Shown in pieces: positions 47,476-56,809 of a stretch of DNA of 61,500 nt (position 1 is its first letter; each line of letters opens with the position of its first letter). The translations under genes and the position numbers were made by a program. This DNA comes from Bacteroidaceae bacterium. GTDB taxonomy: Bacteria > Bacteroidota > Bacteroidia > Bacteroidales > Bacteroidaceae. Where the stretch lies: contig JAFXGV010000013.1 in NCBI GenBank assembly GCA_017536765.1, positions 1-61,500 of the forward strand, written 5' to 3'. The notes beneath the pieces were generated by a model that was not told where the DNA came from, did no database searches, and saw nothing but the letters and a program-made list of their open reading frames with translations.

Positions 47476-48596
47476 ATATCCAGTGCTGATGCTAAATACT
47501 TGTAAGACTTTTCTTTGAGAACGGCATATGTATTGTTTACTTTCTCCCAATCAATCTCTTTGTCGACGAGTGCTCCCAGGTCTTTGTGGTTTGTAAAACT
47601 CCTATTTTCGAGACCGAATGTCTTTAGTAATGAATCGAATCGGGCGTTCCCCCTCTCTTCGTTCTTATATACAATAAATGGCTTGTTGTATATTATTGAA
47701 AATACGCATGCATGAAAGGAATCGGTAATAACAAACTTCGCGTCGTAGAAGGCGCGCAACCAATTTTCTACCGGTGGCTGTATGCGTTCTTCTATAGGTG
47801 CTGTTTCATCTTGATATCTTGAATTAATGAAGAATGGCTTGTATTTTTTCTTTTTTGCGACACTGTTTATAAGAGCATCCTTTTGCTCGTTGCTATCGAG
47901 TATGTAACAAAATAAATCTCCATCGCTTTGTGGCGTTTTTGCTTCCTTGAAAAGTTCGGTGTACATCTCTCTATTTATTAGCATTGTCGGGTCAAGTACG
48001 AATACAGCATCTCTATTAAACTTTTTTTTACACAAATTTACACCAGAAATCTCACGTACCGATATGCTATCGAATTTTTCTACAAGTTTTTTACATACTT
48101 TGGTTTCTGCATCAGTGTATTCCCACTCCTCTGTGCCGAACGATGCTGCATATGCGATCCGTTTTACGTCCCACTCTTTTGCAAAGTCTAGATATACATT
48201 ATATAATTGCGGGCGCGATGCTGGAGCTCGCCATATCTGGTCGCTGCCGACAATGAGTGCATCAAAATCGCCGAGCTTTATGTTCGTAAAATCTTGTGTA
48301 AAGGTGCGGTGAATATGCTTGTCAATAAAGGGACGTGTATAAGTGCTGATAGCTTGGATATCCTTTTTTATTTTTACATCTGTCCTTACAGATATATTCC
48401 TGCCTAGTAGATATTTTAGCATAAAGCGCTTTGTGTAACTTTTGCATTTTGCCCAAAACGACATGTGAAAGCCTCTGCGTCGGTCAATAAGGGTAACATC
48501 GTGCCCCATCTCTTTTAAAATGCGTTGCAAGGCGTATGCTTGCAGTATCCCGCCATAGTTTTCGTTCAGCACGATCGTTATAACTCCTATTCTCAT
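47472..48596 (-). CDS. Polysaccharide pyruvyl transferase family protein
   Basis: 374 aa. The N-terminus RIGVITIVLNENYGGILQAYAL and FDALIVGSDQIWRAP are the family hallmarks, with VITDSFHACVFSIIYNKPFI near the C-terminus. Members place a pyruvate ketal on sugars of capsules and cell-wall polymers using phosphoenolpyruvate. It follows the MenD-like enzyme by 12 bases. It gives the polymer a likely negative charge. Confidence 0.88.
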   Translation of the reverse strand: MRIGVITIVLNENYGGILQAYALQRILKEMGHDVTLIDRRRGFHMSFWAKCKSYTKRFMLKYLLGRNISVRTDVKIKKDIQAISTYTRPFIDKHIHRTFTQDFTNIKLGDFDALIVGSDQIWRAPASRPQLYNVYLDFAKEWDVKRIAYAASFGTEEWEYTDAETKVCKKLVEKFDSISVREISGVNLCKKKFNRDAVFVLDPTMLINREMYTELFKEAKTPQSDGDLFCYILDSNEQKDALINSVAKKKKYKPFFINSRYQDETAPIEERIQPPVENWLRAFYDAKFVITDSFHACVFSIIYNKPFIVYKNEERGNARFDSLLKTFGLENRSFTNHKDLGALVDKEIDWEKVNNTYAVLKEKSYKYLASALDI

Positions 48597-48608
48597 ACGT
48601 GTTGTAGT

Positions 48609-50348
48609 CTATTTATTAAGAAGTTTGTTTACGACCTCACCGCCAAGTCTCATCGCTGTTTTCATTTTGCGCTTTAGAATGCCCATCTGTGTTGGTGTTT
48701 TGAGATTTAATAATGTTTCTAGAGCATCGCTCTCGTCTTGTCTGTCGGTAAACACTTCAAAAATAATCGACTCCTCACCAATTGCCGGGTTTGTGAACGT
48801 GTCAAGCGCCTTTATGAACTCATCCTTATTTGATGCTGAAAGATATTTGAATCCGAGATTCTGGGCATAATTCTTTACAAGCTCAGACGATTTATTGCCG
48901 TAATGCCCTGCTGCAGCGAGAAATGCTTCTGCCTCTTCTCCAAGTGGGTAGCACGGGTGCGCATAGTTCCTGAATTCGGCTCCCATTGCGTTGTTTATAA
49001 GCATTATGCGCACGTTCTTCCCTATGTGCCTGTTCCCTATAACATTCATGTCGTAGAAGAATGCAAGGTCTCCAAAGATACCAAAATAGAGGTGCTCTTT
49101 ATTTGTTAATGAGGCTCCGATGAGTGTAGACACCCCGCCGTCAATACCAAAACCGCCAACATTGCAACTGGTTGTTATTGTCTTGTCAGTTTCGAAGAAA
49201 TTCCATGAACGCAAGGAGTTTAGTATGCCTAAATGAAGGTTGCACTCTTTTGGTAGGCTGGGAATTGTGTGTTGCGCAATCCAAATATTGCCGAAAGGCA
49301 GTTCGGGGATGAGGTCCCTGATATCCTTAAACTCTTGTTCCCATCCTGAATAGTAGCTTGTATCGTGACATTCGCCTGTGCAATAGTTTTTGAAGAATGT
49401 TTTTTCATCTATCTCAAATACTTTGGTAAGTTTTCCAAAGGTGTCTCTTATTTCTCCGTCTTCGCTTACCCTCCATACCTCCTTAACACTCCGTGGCCCA
49501 TATGAACCAGATACTTCACCTATGTGAATTAAAAGGTCTGTTCTCTCGACCTCTGCTGCATAACCAATTTGCGAATGTATTAGGGGGTACTGTACACGAT
49601 ATTTGCCATAATATCCGCTGGTATGGTCGCAAAGTATGACAGCATTATTATTTTCACAGAATTTTTCAAGAATCTCCGTCTCCTCTTTAGAGAATTTTTT
49701 GTGAGAACCTATAAATATTGCTATTTTCTGATATTTATTTATTGAAGGCAATGTATCATGTGCCGCGTATCGCTCAATGGTCTTTACTGCGGGGAGTTCC
49801 TTGATGCTGAAATCATTGCTATATTCTGTAAACATATTTATATGCGCAGGGCCACCACCACGCCTTTTTAGTGCCAGTATTGCTTTGTTCGCTTCTATTG
49901 CACATGTCTTTTCATCCTCGGTGCAACGTACCATTGGTATTGTCACACTTATATTTGCGATGTCATTGGGGATATTCCTACGGTCTATCTGCTGGTCAAA
50001 TAGGTGCCCGACTTTGTTGTTGCCACGGTGTGATGTGATTGCAAGAATGGGTAGTTTGCGATAATATGCCTCTGTTAATCCCGGCATATAGTTGCGTGAT
50101 GCGGTAGCCCCTGTGCAACTGATAATAACGGGTTCGCCGCTCTCTGCCGAAAGACCGCATGCGATATATGCGGCAGAGCGTTCGTCTACCGACGAGTATA
50201 TTTCAAAGAACGGGTCTCTTTGTATACTTGCAACAAAGGTCATGTTTGTTGTTCCTGGAGAGGCGACAACTTTTTTTATACCATTGGCTTTTAGCAGCGC
50301 AATGACAATTTGGACATTCTTTTCTTTTGTATAAAACTTATTTTCCAT
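48609..50348 (-). CDS. MenD-like thiamine-diphosphate enzyme
   Basis: 579 aa from the ATG at 50348. N-terminal Pyr domain with VVASPGTTNMTF and the cofactor-activating Glu in SSVDERSAAYIA (E56); central domain; C-terminal PP domain with FGIDGG and FGDLAFFYD...NN, the metal/diphosphate site. The overall layout resembles MenD, but menaquinone neighbours are absent. Related enzymes transfer two-carbon or larger units from 2-oxoacids. With the SDR gene two bases upstream it may build a branched or acyl-modified sugar. Menaquinone synthesis is unlikely here. Confidence 0.8.
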   Translation of the reverse strand: MENKFYTKEKNVQIVIALLKANGIKKVVASPGTTNMTFVASIQRDPFFEIYSSVDERSAAYIACGLSAESGEPVIISCTGATASRNYMPGLTEAYYRKLPILAITSHRGNNKVGHLFDQQIDRRNIPNDIANISVTIPMVRCTEDEKTCAIEANKAILALKRRGGGPAHINMFTEYSNDFSIKELPAVKTIERYAAHDTLPSINKYQKIAIFIGSHKKFSKEETEILEKFCENNNAVILCDHTSGYYGKYRVQYPLIHSQIGYAAEVERTDLLIHIGEVSGSYGPRSVKEVWRVSEDGEIRDTFGKLTKVFEIDEKTFFKNYCTGECHDTSYYSGWEQEFKDIRDLIPELPFGNIWIAQHTIPSLPKECNLHLGILNSLRSWNFFETDKTITTSCNVGGFGIDGGVSTLIGASLTNKEHLYFGIFGDLAFFYDMNVIGNRHIGKNVRIMLINNAMGAEFRNYAHPCYPLGEEAEAFLAAAGHYGNKSSELVKNYAQNLGFKYLSASNKDEFIKALDTFTNPAIGEESIIFEVFTDRQDESDALETLLNLKTPTQMGILKRKMKTAMRLGGEVVNKLLNK

Positions 50349-50350
50349 AT

Positions 50351-51190
50351 TTATCTCCAATGTGCATTTGCCGTTTTTCCGTTATTACACTCAAGAATTT
50401 GCCCCGAAAGGCAATTTGCCGCATCTGATAGCAGAAAACTTGCCACTTCGGCAACCTCTTCGGGGAGATACACCCGTTCATTGGTATTCCAAGGTGCGTG
50501 AAGATTCCCATTGGCGTTAAACCCTGTCATATCGGAAGTGGTAACTCCCGGTGCTATCCCGTTTACTCTTATATTTTTTTTTGCAACTCTGTATGCAAGT
50601 CCCTTGACGAGACTGTTAATAGCAACTTTTGTCAGGCCGTAAGGGAGGTCGTCGGTGAAAAAGCCGCGTTCCGAAGAAACAAAGAGTATGTTGCCAAATT
50701 CTTGTTTGCTCTCCTCAAAATACTTAATGAATTTTTGAGATAAGAAATACCCTCCTTTTAGGTTTGTGGATATTTGTGAGTCGAATTGCTCTTCTGTGAC
50801 GTTGCTTATTTCTCCTTCGTGTAAAGATATGCCGGCATTGTTTACAAGACAGTTTATGCTGCCTAACATTTCATGTGCCTGCTTTATAAAGTTGTCGAAC
50901 TCTTCGCAATTCCGTACATCAAGCTTAAGATACTTGCAGTTAAGCTCGGATGCTTTTTCTGCAAGCATCTCTTTGTTACGTCCGGCAATTAGTACTTCAG
51001 CACCCTCAGCCATGAATTTTTTTGCCATTGCATAGCCAATTCCTCTTCCTCCGCCTGTAATAATTATTTTTTTACCTTTCAGTTTGTCGGCGGCTGAAAT
51101 ATAATGAATCTTGGCTGTGATATGTTTTGTAATTGTCGGTCCGTTTTTTATGTATAGGACCAATCTTTTAAAATAGGTGAGCAGATTCAT
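50351..51190 (-). CDS. Short-chain dehydrogenase/reductase
   Basis: 279 aa. NAD(P)-binding IIITGGGRGIGYAM, NNAG at the fourth strand, and the catalytic Ser...YGLTK triad region (VSSERGFFTDDLPYGLTK). A short N-terminal extension of about 35 residues precedes the Rossmann fold. Probably reduces a keto intermediate made by the neighbouring thiamine-diphosphate enzyme. ATGA overlap with the flippase (51187-51190). Confidence 0.85.
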   Translation of the reverse strand: MNLLTYFKRLVLYIKNGPTITKHITAKIHYISAADKLKGKKIIITGGGRGIGYAMAKKFMAEGAEVLIAGRNKEMLAEKASELNCKYLKLDVRNCEEFDNFIKQAHEMLGSINCLVNNAGISLHEGEISNVTEEQFDSQISTNLKGGYFLSQKFIKYFEESKQEFGNILFVSSERGFFTDDLPYGLTKVAINSLVKGLAYRVAKKNIRVNGIAPGVTTSDMTGFNANGNLHAPWNTNERVYLPEEVAEVASFLLSDAANCLSGQILECNNGKTANAHWR

Positions 51191-52722
51191 ATTTGTGATT
51201 TTTTTAATAGCGCTTTTATTTTCCTATTGACAAAATCCTTTTCTTCTTTATCTAATCCTATTGAATATGAAATGATTGCAGTGGATATTACTATTATAGG
51301 TCCTGCAATAATTGTTCGCAATATATTTTCTTTGAAGAAGTATGTTATTGCAAATACCGGAACAAAGGCAACAATTGTTATATAAATAGTTTTAAGGACA
51401 ACATCTTTGAGATAGCGCCAAATGTTTAGGTTAATAATCTCTATTGCAAGATATGCGCGTAGGATAACGAGCATAAAATATACTGCAAAGTAGATAATAA
51501 ATGTTGATTCTGCAGGCATTCCCATCCAGAAGGCGATGTATGTAAGCGGGAATACCCAAGCTCCGGCAATAGTTATTATTATTTGATATTTCTTTATCTT
51601 CCCGCTTGCAATTATCGCTGTGTATAAGGAACCGCCTAATGTCATAACTAGATTGTTGAAAAGTCCTAAACGCGTAAAATTAGCAGTGTGTTCAGGTACA
51701 TTTATCAACCATATCTTCAAAATACTGTCTATTTCCATTACTATTGGTGCAACTAGAATTAGCATAAGACAATAACTGTATATGGCTCCTCTTTTAATAA
51801 GTGTATAAGTGTAATTGTAATCCTTTGCTGCGTAAGATTTTGTTATTTGCGGATTAATCGCAACTGAAAAATTGCCAGCAAATTGGTTGACTATACTTTC
51901 TATCTGAAAACATATTCCTCTCGCTGCATTGAGTGTTACACCAAAAAACATGTTTATGAGCATATTAACACCTTGTGTATTGAATATGTAAGCGGTGTTT
52001 CCAAAAAAATTCCACCCTGCAAAGCTAAACATCTCGTTGAATATCTTTTTGTCCCATAGTGGAGTGTAGTGGCACTCCGAGAAGTTATTTCTGCAATAGT
52101 ATTGGTAATAAAACTGCTTTATAATAGTTGGAAATAGTGATATTATAGCTAATAATATAAGTTTATCGCCACCATAGTATTTGATGGAGAATACAATAGC
52201 AAGGCGCGCAATGGCATCGAAGATTGAAAAATAGGCATAAATGCTCATTTTCTCGTGTGCTATGATGGCTGCATTATATGGCGTGGAGAGTAGGCTTATT
52301 GCAAAACTAATCGTGGAACATTGAAGTACCCAGTGCGCTGCTGTAAGGCGATCGGGTGGTATGACCATTTTGTTCACAAGGAACCACACGCCTATGGTTT
52401 CTATGGCTATGACCACAATTATTGCAAGAATAATATGTATGTTTACTGCTGTGATAAATATACGGTTGAGCTTTACTTTATCACCTTCGCCTAAGCCGAA
52501 TGTAATAAACCGGCTTACTGATGATGAGAGCGAATTCGATATTACTGCAAACATTGATACAAGGCCACCTACTATGTTGTTGATACCGTAGTTTACAACA
52601 CCAAGCGCTTCCAATGTGATGCGTGCAGTAAAGAAACTGATAATCATCATCAGTCCCATACGCCCGTATAACAACATCGTGTTCTTGGCTATGCGCTTGT
52701 TTGCCTCGCTGTGGTCACTCAT
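51187..52722 (-). CDS. wzx: Oligosaccharide flippase of the MATE/PST fold (Wzx)
   Basis: 511 aa, about 12-14 membrane segments. The start KRIAKNTMLLYGRMGLMMIISFFTARI and VVNYGINNIVGGLVSMF resemble Bacteroidales polysaccharide exporters. It would flip lipid-linked repeat units to the periplasm. Two bases separate its start from the stop of the phosphatase gene. Confidence 0.85.
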   Translation of the reverse strand: MSDHSEANKRIAKNTMLLYGRMGLMMIISFFTARITLEALGVVNYGINNIVGGLVSMFAVISNSLSSSVSRFITFGLGEGDKVKLNRIFITAVNIHIILAIIVVIAIETIGVWFLVNKMVIPPDRLTAAHWVLQCSTISFAISLLSTPYNAAIIAHEKMSIYAYFSIFDAIARLAIVFSIKYYGGDKLILLAIISLFPTIIKQFYYQYYCRNNFSECHYTPLWDKKIFNEMFSFAGWNFFGNTAYIFNTQGVNMLINMFFGVTLNAARGICFQIESIVNQFAGNFSVAINPQITKSYAAKDYNYTYTLIKRGAIYSYCLMLILVAPIVMEIDSILKIWLINVPEHTANFTRLGLFNNLVMTLGGSLYTAIIASGKIKKYQIIITIAGAWVFPLTYIAFWMGMPAESTFIIYFAVYFMLVILRAYLAIEIINLNIWRYLKDVVLKTIYITIVAFVPVFAITYFFKENILRTIIAGPIIVISTAIISYSIGLDKEEKDFVNRKIKALLKKSQI

Positions 52723-52724
52723 TT

Positions 52725-53441
52725 CTATAGATTTGTGTGCAAAAGTTTCTGCAGCGCGCTACACTGTTCTTTGTCGAGTGGCGTGGCGTTAATTATCTCC
52801 AAAGCATCGCTGCTGTGGAGGTCGCTGCCGGCTACGGTGTACATATTGTTCTTCAACAGCCATACGGCCTTTTTCTGCACTGCGCGGCCATAGGCTCCTG
52901 CAAGTGAAAGTATATTCAGCTGCATTTTGACACCGTTTTCGTGGAGCGTGCGGTATTGGCTGTTGTCCATATACATATAGCGCTCGGGGTGGGCAAGCAG
53001 CGGGTGATAGCCTTTTGATTTTATGCGTTGCAGGGTGGCATTCAGCTGCATAGGTGGTGTGAAATAGGATGTTTCCACAAGCAGATGGTTGCCGGTGTTG
53101 CCTATGGGTAGGAGATTGCCACTCTCCAATAGTTCGTGGAATTGATTGTCTATCATATATTCGGCAGCCAAGTACATAGTTATGGGCCCTGTGTAACAGC
53201 TGCGCAGGGTGGCGAAGTTCTCTTGCAATGCCGCGCGGGTGTTGGGGTAGTCCTCCATTATGTGGGGTGTGAGCCATAACTCCTTGATGCCGGTGGCGGC
53301 AAGGGCTTGCAGTGCTTGCATGGCCTCGTCTATGGTGGCAATGCCGTCGTCCACCGCAGGCAGTATGTGCGAGTGGTGGTCGGTACCGCCGGCCAGCAAG
53401 TTGCTTTGGGCTATGGTTGTTTTTTTTGTGAAGGGCCACAT
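52725..53441 (-). CDS. CpsB/YwqE-type PHP-fold tyrosine-protein phosphatase
   Basis: 238 aa. PHP-type metal motifs: TDHHSHILPAVDDG near the N-terminus, LTPHIMEDYPN, and AHPERY in the middle, with GSDLHSS near the C-terminus. Such phosphatases dephosphorylate the tyrosine kinase of capsule export. It lies 115 bases after wzc, with a repeat element between them. Confidence 0.88.
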   Translation of the reverse strand: MWPFTKKTTIAQSNLLAGGTDHHSHILPAVDDGIATIDEAMQALQALAATGIKELWLTPHIMEDYPNTRAALQENFATLRSCYTGPITMYLAAEYMIDNQFHELLESGNLLPIGNTGNHLLVETSYFTPPMQLNATLQRIKSKGYHPLLAHPERYMYMDNSQYRTLHENGVKMQLNILSLAGAYGRAVQKKAVWLLKNNMYTVAGSDLHSSDALEIINATPLDKEQCSALQKLLHTNL

Positions 53442-53474
53442 AGTGGTACGTTATGGAAAAATATCAACTCTTTT

Positions 53475-53540
53475 GTCATCTCGAACGTATGTGAGAGATC
53501 TCTGAGATTCCTCGTCGCTGTCGCTCTGTCGGAATGACAG
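53475..53540. repeat. REP-like intergenic repeat, copy 3
   Basis: GTCATCTCGAACGTATGTGAGAG followed by GAGATTCCTCGTCGCTGTCG and CGGAATGACAG; the ends are complementary to each other. Related in core words (ATTCCTC, GGAATGAC, GTCAT) to the copies at 24.7 and 25.9 kb. It sits between wzc and the phosphatase gene. Confidence 0.6.
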
Positions 53541-53556
53541 GTTTATTATGCAAAAG

Positions 53557-55953
53557 TTATTTCTTTTTGTCGCCGTTATAACCATACTTGTAGCCATAGC
53601 GATAGCCATAACGATAGCTGTAGCGGTAGCTGTAACGATAACCGTATTTGTAGTAGCCGCCGTGGCTGTATGTGCCGTTGAGTATGATGGCAAGGTTCTT
53701 GAGGCGCTTCTCTTCGTGTATGGTTTCAAGCTCATCGAGCATATTGCGGGCAAGCAGGCCGGTGCGCACTACAAAGAGGGTGCGGTCGGTATACTCCTCG
53801 ATAATCTGTGTGTCGGCAACAATATCCACAGGCGGGCAGTCGATGAGTATGTAGCTGTATTTGCTGCGCAGTTTGTTTATAAGATCGCCAAAGCGCTTTT
53901 CGTGCAGCAGCTCGGTGGGGTTGGGAGGGATGGTACCCACAGGGAGTACGTGCAGCTCGTTGTAGCCAGGGTAGGCTACAATTGCACATTCTATGCTGTC
54001 GATACCCTTGCTCAGGTAGTTGCTTATACCTGTTTTGGGTGATGACACATATTCCGATGATGAGCCGTGGCGCATATCGCCGTCGATAACCAATACTTTT
54101 TCGCCTTTTAGAGCAAGGCTGGCAGCAATGTTCATTGTGAGGAATGTTTTGCCGCTGCCGGGGTTGAACGATGTGAGTGCGATTACATTACAGCCTTCCT
54201 TTTGTTTGGTGATGAACTGCAGGTTAGTGCGCAGCACGCGGAAAGCTTCGTTTATGATGTCGCGCTTTCCGTTCTTTACAATAATGTTTTTGGGTGCTTT
54301 GCCACGCATTGCCAATTTTGCCTCTTTGCGGTCTGTGGGTATGTATAGAGGTATCTCGCCAACAAAAGGAATATCTAAATCCTCAAGGTCCTTTCGCCCG
54401 CGAACCTTGTTATTGCTCATCTCTTTGAAGAAGATGATGGCGGTGGGGAGCAACAGGCCTATTGCGAGGGCCATAAGGATGGTATTCTTCTTCATAGGTG
54501 CAACAGGTGTCCATGAACTTGAAGGGGGCGATATTACACGCGTGTTGCTGGCTGTGTATTCCTTTGAGAGTTCGTTCTCTTCTCGCTTTTGCAACAGGAA
54601 GAGGTAAAGGGCGTTTTTCACTTTCAGCTGGCGCTCGATGTTTTGCTGTTGCTTGGCAAGTTCAGGGCTGGTGGCAAGGGCCTGGTCGCTCTTGCTTTCG
54701 GCCTTACGTGTGAGTCTTATTTGGGAATTCAAACTTTCAATCTCGTTGTTGGCTGCTGATATTATGGTTTCCTTGAAATTGTTCAAGCGTTTGTCGTAAT
54801 CCTTGACAATGGGGTTACTCTCACTACTGTTCTGGGCAATGGCATTGCGGCGTAATAGGGTATTGTTGTACTCGCCTGCAAGTGACTTGATATCTACATT
54901 CTTCAAACCGATGTTGCCGGGCAGAAGCAGGCGCTTTTCATCGCGCAGTATGTTTATGAGATATTGCACAATTTCGCGCTGGTTGTTAAGTTCCAACAAC
55001 TCCTTCTCGGTCTCATTCATTTGTGACAGTATTGCCGTGCCATCGTTTTTGCCGCTTTGTGCGCTACGTCCGGCATATGATGCTGCCTGCCCGTCGAGTT
55101 GCCATAGCTCTTGCTGCAGTAGCGATATGCGCTCGTTAAGGAAACTGTCGGTGCTTATGGCTATTTGGTTTTTGTCGGCCATCCACTGCTCGTTGTATAT
55201 TTCCATCATTGTTTCCAAGATGGCCTGTCCGCGTTGGGTGGATAGGTCTTTGATACGTAGGTTGGCAATGGTGGTGTTTTCGCTCTCGAACGAGGCATTG
55301 AAGTTTGAATAGAACTTCTCTATCGTTTCGTTTATATTGGTGCGTGTGACCATTATGTTAGCCTCCCTGTTCTTCCCGGAATGCTCGGCAAATGTCACTG
55401 CTATGCGGCCGATGGGTGTTTCCACCGTTTGCCCGTCGGTGGCACGTATGAATGCATCTGTGGCATTTTTGTTCTTGGAGAATCCCCACATACAGAGCGT
55501 GCCATCGCTTTGCAAGTTCATAGTGAGGCTTGCATTGTCGTTCTTGCCTAAGTCGAGCATTTTGAGAGTCACGGGCAGTTCGTCTCCATAGATAACAGGA
55601 TTATGAAAGCGGCCCTCGACAGTGTATTCGATATCTATTCCAAGCCTTTTTACCGCCTCGGCTATAATGGCAGGCGAACGCATAACCTTCAACTCTTCAC
55701 TTGCATTGCTGCGGTGGTTGTCGCTAAATGCGTTAAAGGAATTACCGCCGGTTCGTGTATTGGTGTCGTCCTTTATAAGCACCGATGCACGGCTCACATA
55801 GACCGGCGGTGTCATAAGAATGTAGAGCGTTGCTATTGATAACGTGATGAATAGCGAAACTGCAAACCAGTGCCAATTGGCTGCGCATAGGTATAGCAAA
55901 TCTATGATTGGCAGGGTGTTGTCGTTTTGCTGTCGTTTGTTCTTGTTTGCCAT
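53557..55953 (-). CDS. wzc: Wzc-like capsule chain-length protein and tyrosine autokinase
   Basis: 798 aa. An N-terminal Wzz-type domain lies between two membrane helices (about 30-50 and 500-520), with a coiled-coil periplasmic region between them. The C-terminal BY-kinase has Walker A FNPGSGKTF, Walker A' VLVIDGDMRHG and Walker B YILIDCPP. The last ~30 residues hold 14 Tyr (YKYGYRYSYRY pattern), the autophosphorylation cluster. It controls chain length and export with Wza. Start ATG at 55953, 39 bases after wza. Confidence 0.92.
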   Translation of the reverse strand: MANKNKRQQNDNTLPIIDLLYLCAANWHWFAVSLFITLSIATLYILMTPPVYVSRASVLIKDDTNTRTGGNSFNAFSDNHRSNASEELKVMRSPAIIAEAVKRLGIDIEYTVEGRFHNPVIYGDELPVTLKMLDLGKNDNASLTMNLQSDGTLCMWGFSKNKNATDAFIRATDGQTVETPIGRIAVTFAEHSGKNREANIMVTRTNINETIEKFYSNFNASFESENTTIANLRIKDLSTQRGQAILETMMEIYNEQWMADKNQIAISTDSFLNERISLLQQELWQLDGQAASYAGRSAQSGKNDGTAILSQMNETEKELLELNNQREIVQYLINILRDEKRLLLPGNIGLKNVDIKSLAGEYNNTLLRRNAIAQNSSESNPIVKDYDKRLNNFKETIISAANNEIESLNSQIRLTRKAESKSDQALATSPELAKQQQNIERQLKVKNALYLFLLQKREENELSKEYTASNTRVISPPSSSWTPVAPMKKNTILMALAIGLLLPTAIIFFKEMSNNKVRGRKDLEDLDIPFVGEIPLYIPTDRKEAKLAMRGKAPKNIIVKNGKRDIINEAFRVLRTNLQFITKQKEGCNVIALTSFNPGSGKTFLTMNIAASLALKGEKVLVIDGDMRHGSSSEYVSSPKTGISNYLSKGIDSIECAIVAYPGYNELHVLPVGTIPPNPTELLHEKRFGDLINKLRSKYSYILIDCPPVDIVADTQIIEEYTDRTLFVVRTGLLARNMLDELETIHEEKRLKNLAIILNGTYSHGGYYKYGYRYSYRYSYRYGYRYGYKYGYNGDKKK
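53575..53661. repeat. Repetitive DNA coding the Tyr-rich Wzc tail
   Basis: Alternating Tyr codons with Arg, Gly, Ser or Lys codons make a degenerate 6- and 12-base tandem repeat inside the wzc 3' end. Copy number could change without shifting frame. Confidence 0.7.
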
Positions 55954-55992
55954 TGCTTTGCGTATTGTTTTGTATTGAGCTGTTGATGTTGT

Positions 55993-56787
55993 TTATCTGT
56001 TGTCGATGAAAGTAATGAGTGCCATTACGAATGATGCCAACGACATCCAGAATGATGTTGAACGCATGGTGTTGCTGTTGATGTCTGCCTGTCCGGCACG
56101 CTTGTTATTGGGCTTGACATATACAATGTCGTTCTGCTGCAAATAGTATGCAGGTGACGAGTAAATGGCATCGGCCGAGGTGAGGTCTATCTCGTATAGT
56201 TTCTGCTTGTCGCCCTCTTGTCGCAGCACGGTTACATCGGCTCGCTTTCCTTCAATTTTTAGATCGCCCGCCATAGCAATGGCATCGAGTATGGTTATAT
56301 AGTCTTTGTTTATGTTTATCTTGCCGGGCTTGTTTACCTCGCCAAGCATTGATATCTGCTGGTTTACATATTCCACGGTAACAGTGGGGTCCAGCACCAA
56401 CTTTCTTGTTATAAGTTCGTTCTTTATGTAATCGGCCACCTCCTCGCGGGTTTTGCCTTCAACGGGTATTTTACCCATCTCGGGGAAATCGATGCAACCG
56501 TAGCTGTCGATGGTGTATGCCGACATTTCGTTATTACCGTTGCCGATTGTTGTGCTGCCTAAACGCATTGTGGGTGCTATGAGGTTGTAGCGTGCAACGA
56601 ACTCGGGTGTCTGGCTGTTCACGACAATGGATATCTTGTCGCCCGGTTGCATCTTTATTTTCTTTGCAAGGGTGGTGATGGCTTGGGTTTCGCCGTTTTG
56701 CAGGTCCTGGAAATAGGTCACTTTTTTTGTTGATGAGCAGCCTGCAAGCAGTGCTGCGATAAATAGCAGGGATAGAATCTTTTTCAT
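55993..56787 (-). CDS. wza: Wza-like polysaccharide export lipoprotein
   Basis: 264 aa from the ATG at 56787; the longer in-frame reading overlaps upstream DNA without a signal peptide. Lipobox LLAGCSST, then the polysaccharide-export domain (QPGDKISIVVNSQTPEF) and an SLBB-type region (VTVEYVNQQISMLGEVNKPGKI). A single membrane helix ends the protein. Forms the outer-membrane export channel. Precedes wzc in the same operon. Confidence 0.9.
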   Translation of the reverse strand: MKKILSLLFIAALLAGCSSTKKVTYFQDLQNGETQAITTLAKKIKMQPGDKISIVVNSQTPEFVARYNLIAPTMRLGSTTIGNGNNEMSAYTIDSYGCIDFPEMGKIPVEGKTREEVADYIKNELITRKLVLDPTVTVEYVNQQISMLGEVNKPGKININKDYITILDAIAMAGDLKIEGKRADVTVLRQEGDKQKLYEIDLTSADAIYSSPAYYLQQNDIVYVKPNNKRAGQADINSNTMRSTSFWMSLASFVMALITFIDNR

Positions 56788-56809
56788 ATGGTTTTGTGTT
56801 TTTTGTTTT

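Noticed and set aside
48609-50348. Menaquinone synthesis gene menD
   Set aside because: No menF, menH, menC, menE or menB neighbours; the setting is a polysaccharide locus and the paired gene is an SDR.
53575-53661. CRISPR-like array
   Set aside because: The repeats are short, in frame and encode the Tyr-rich kinase tail; there are no spacers.
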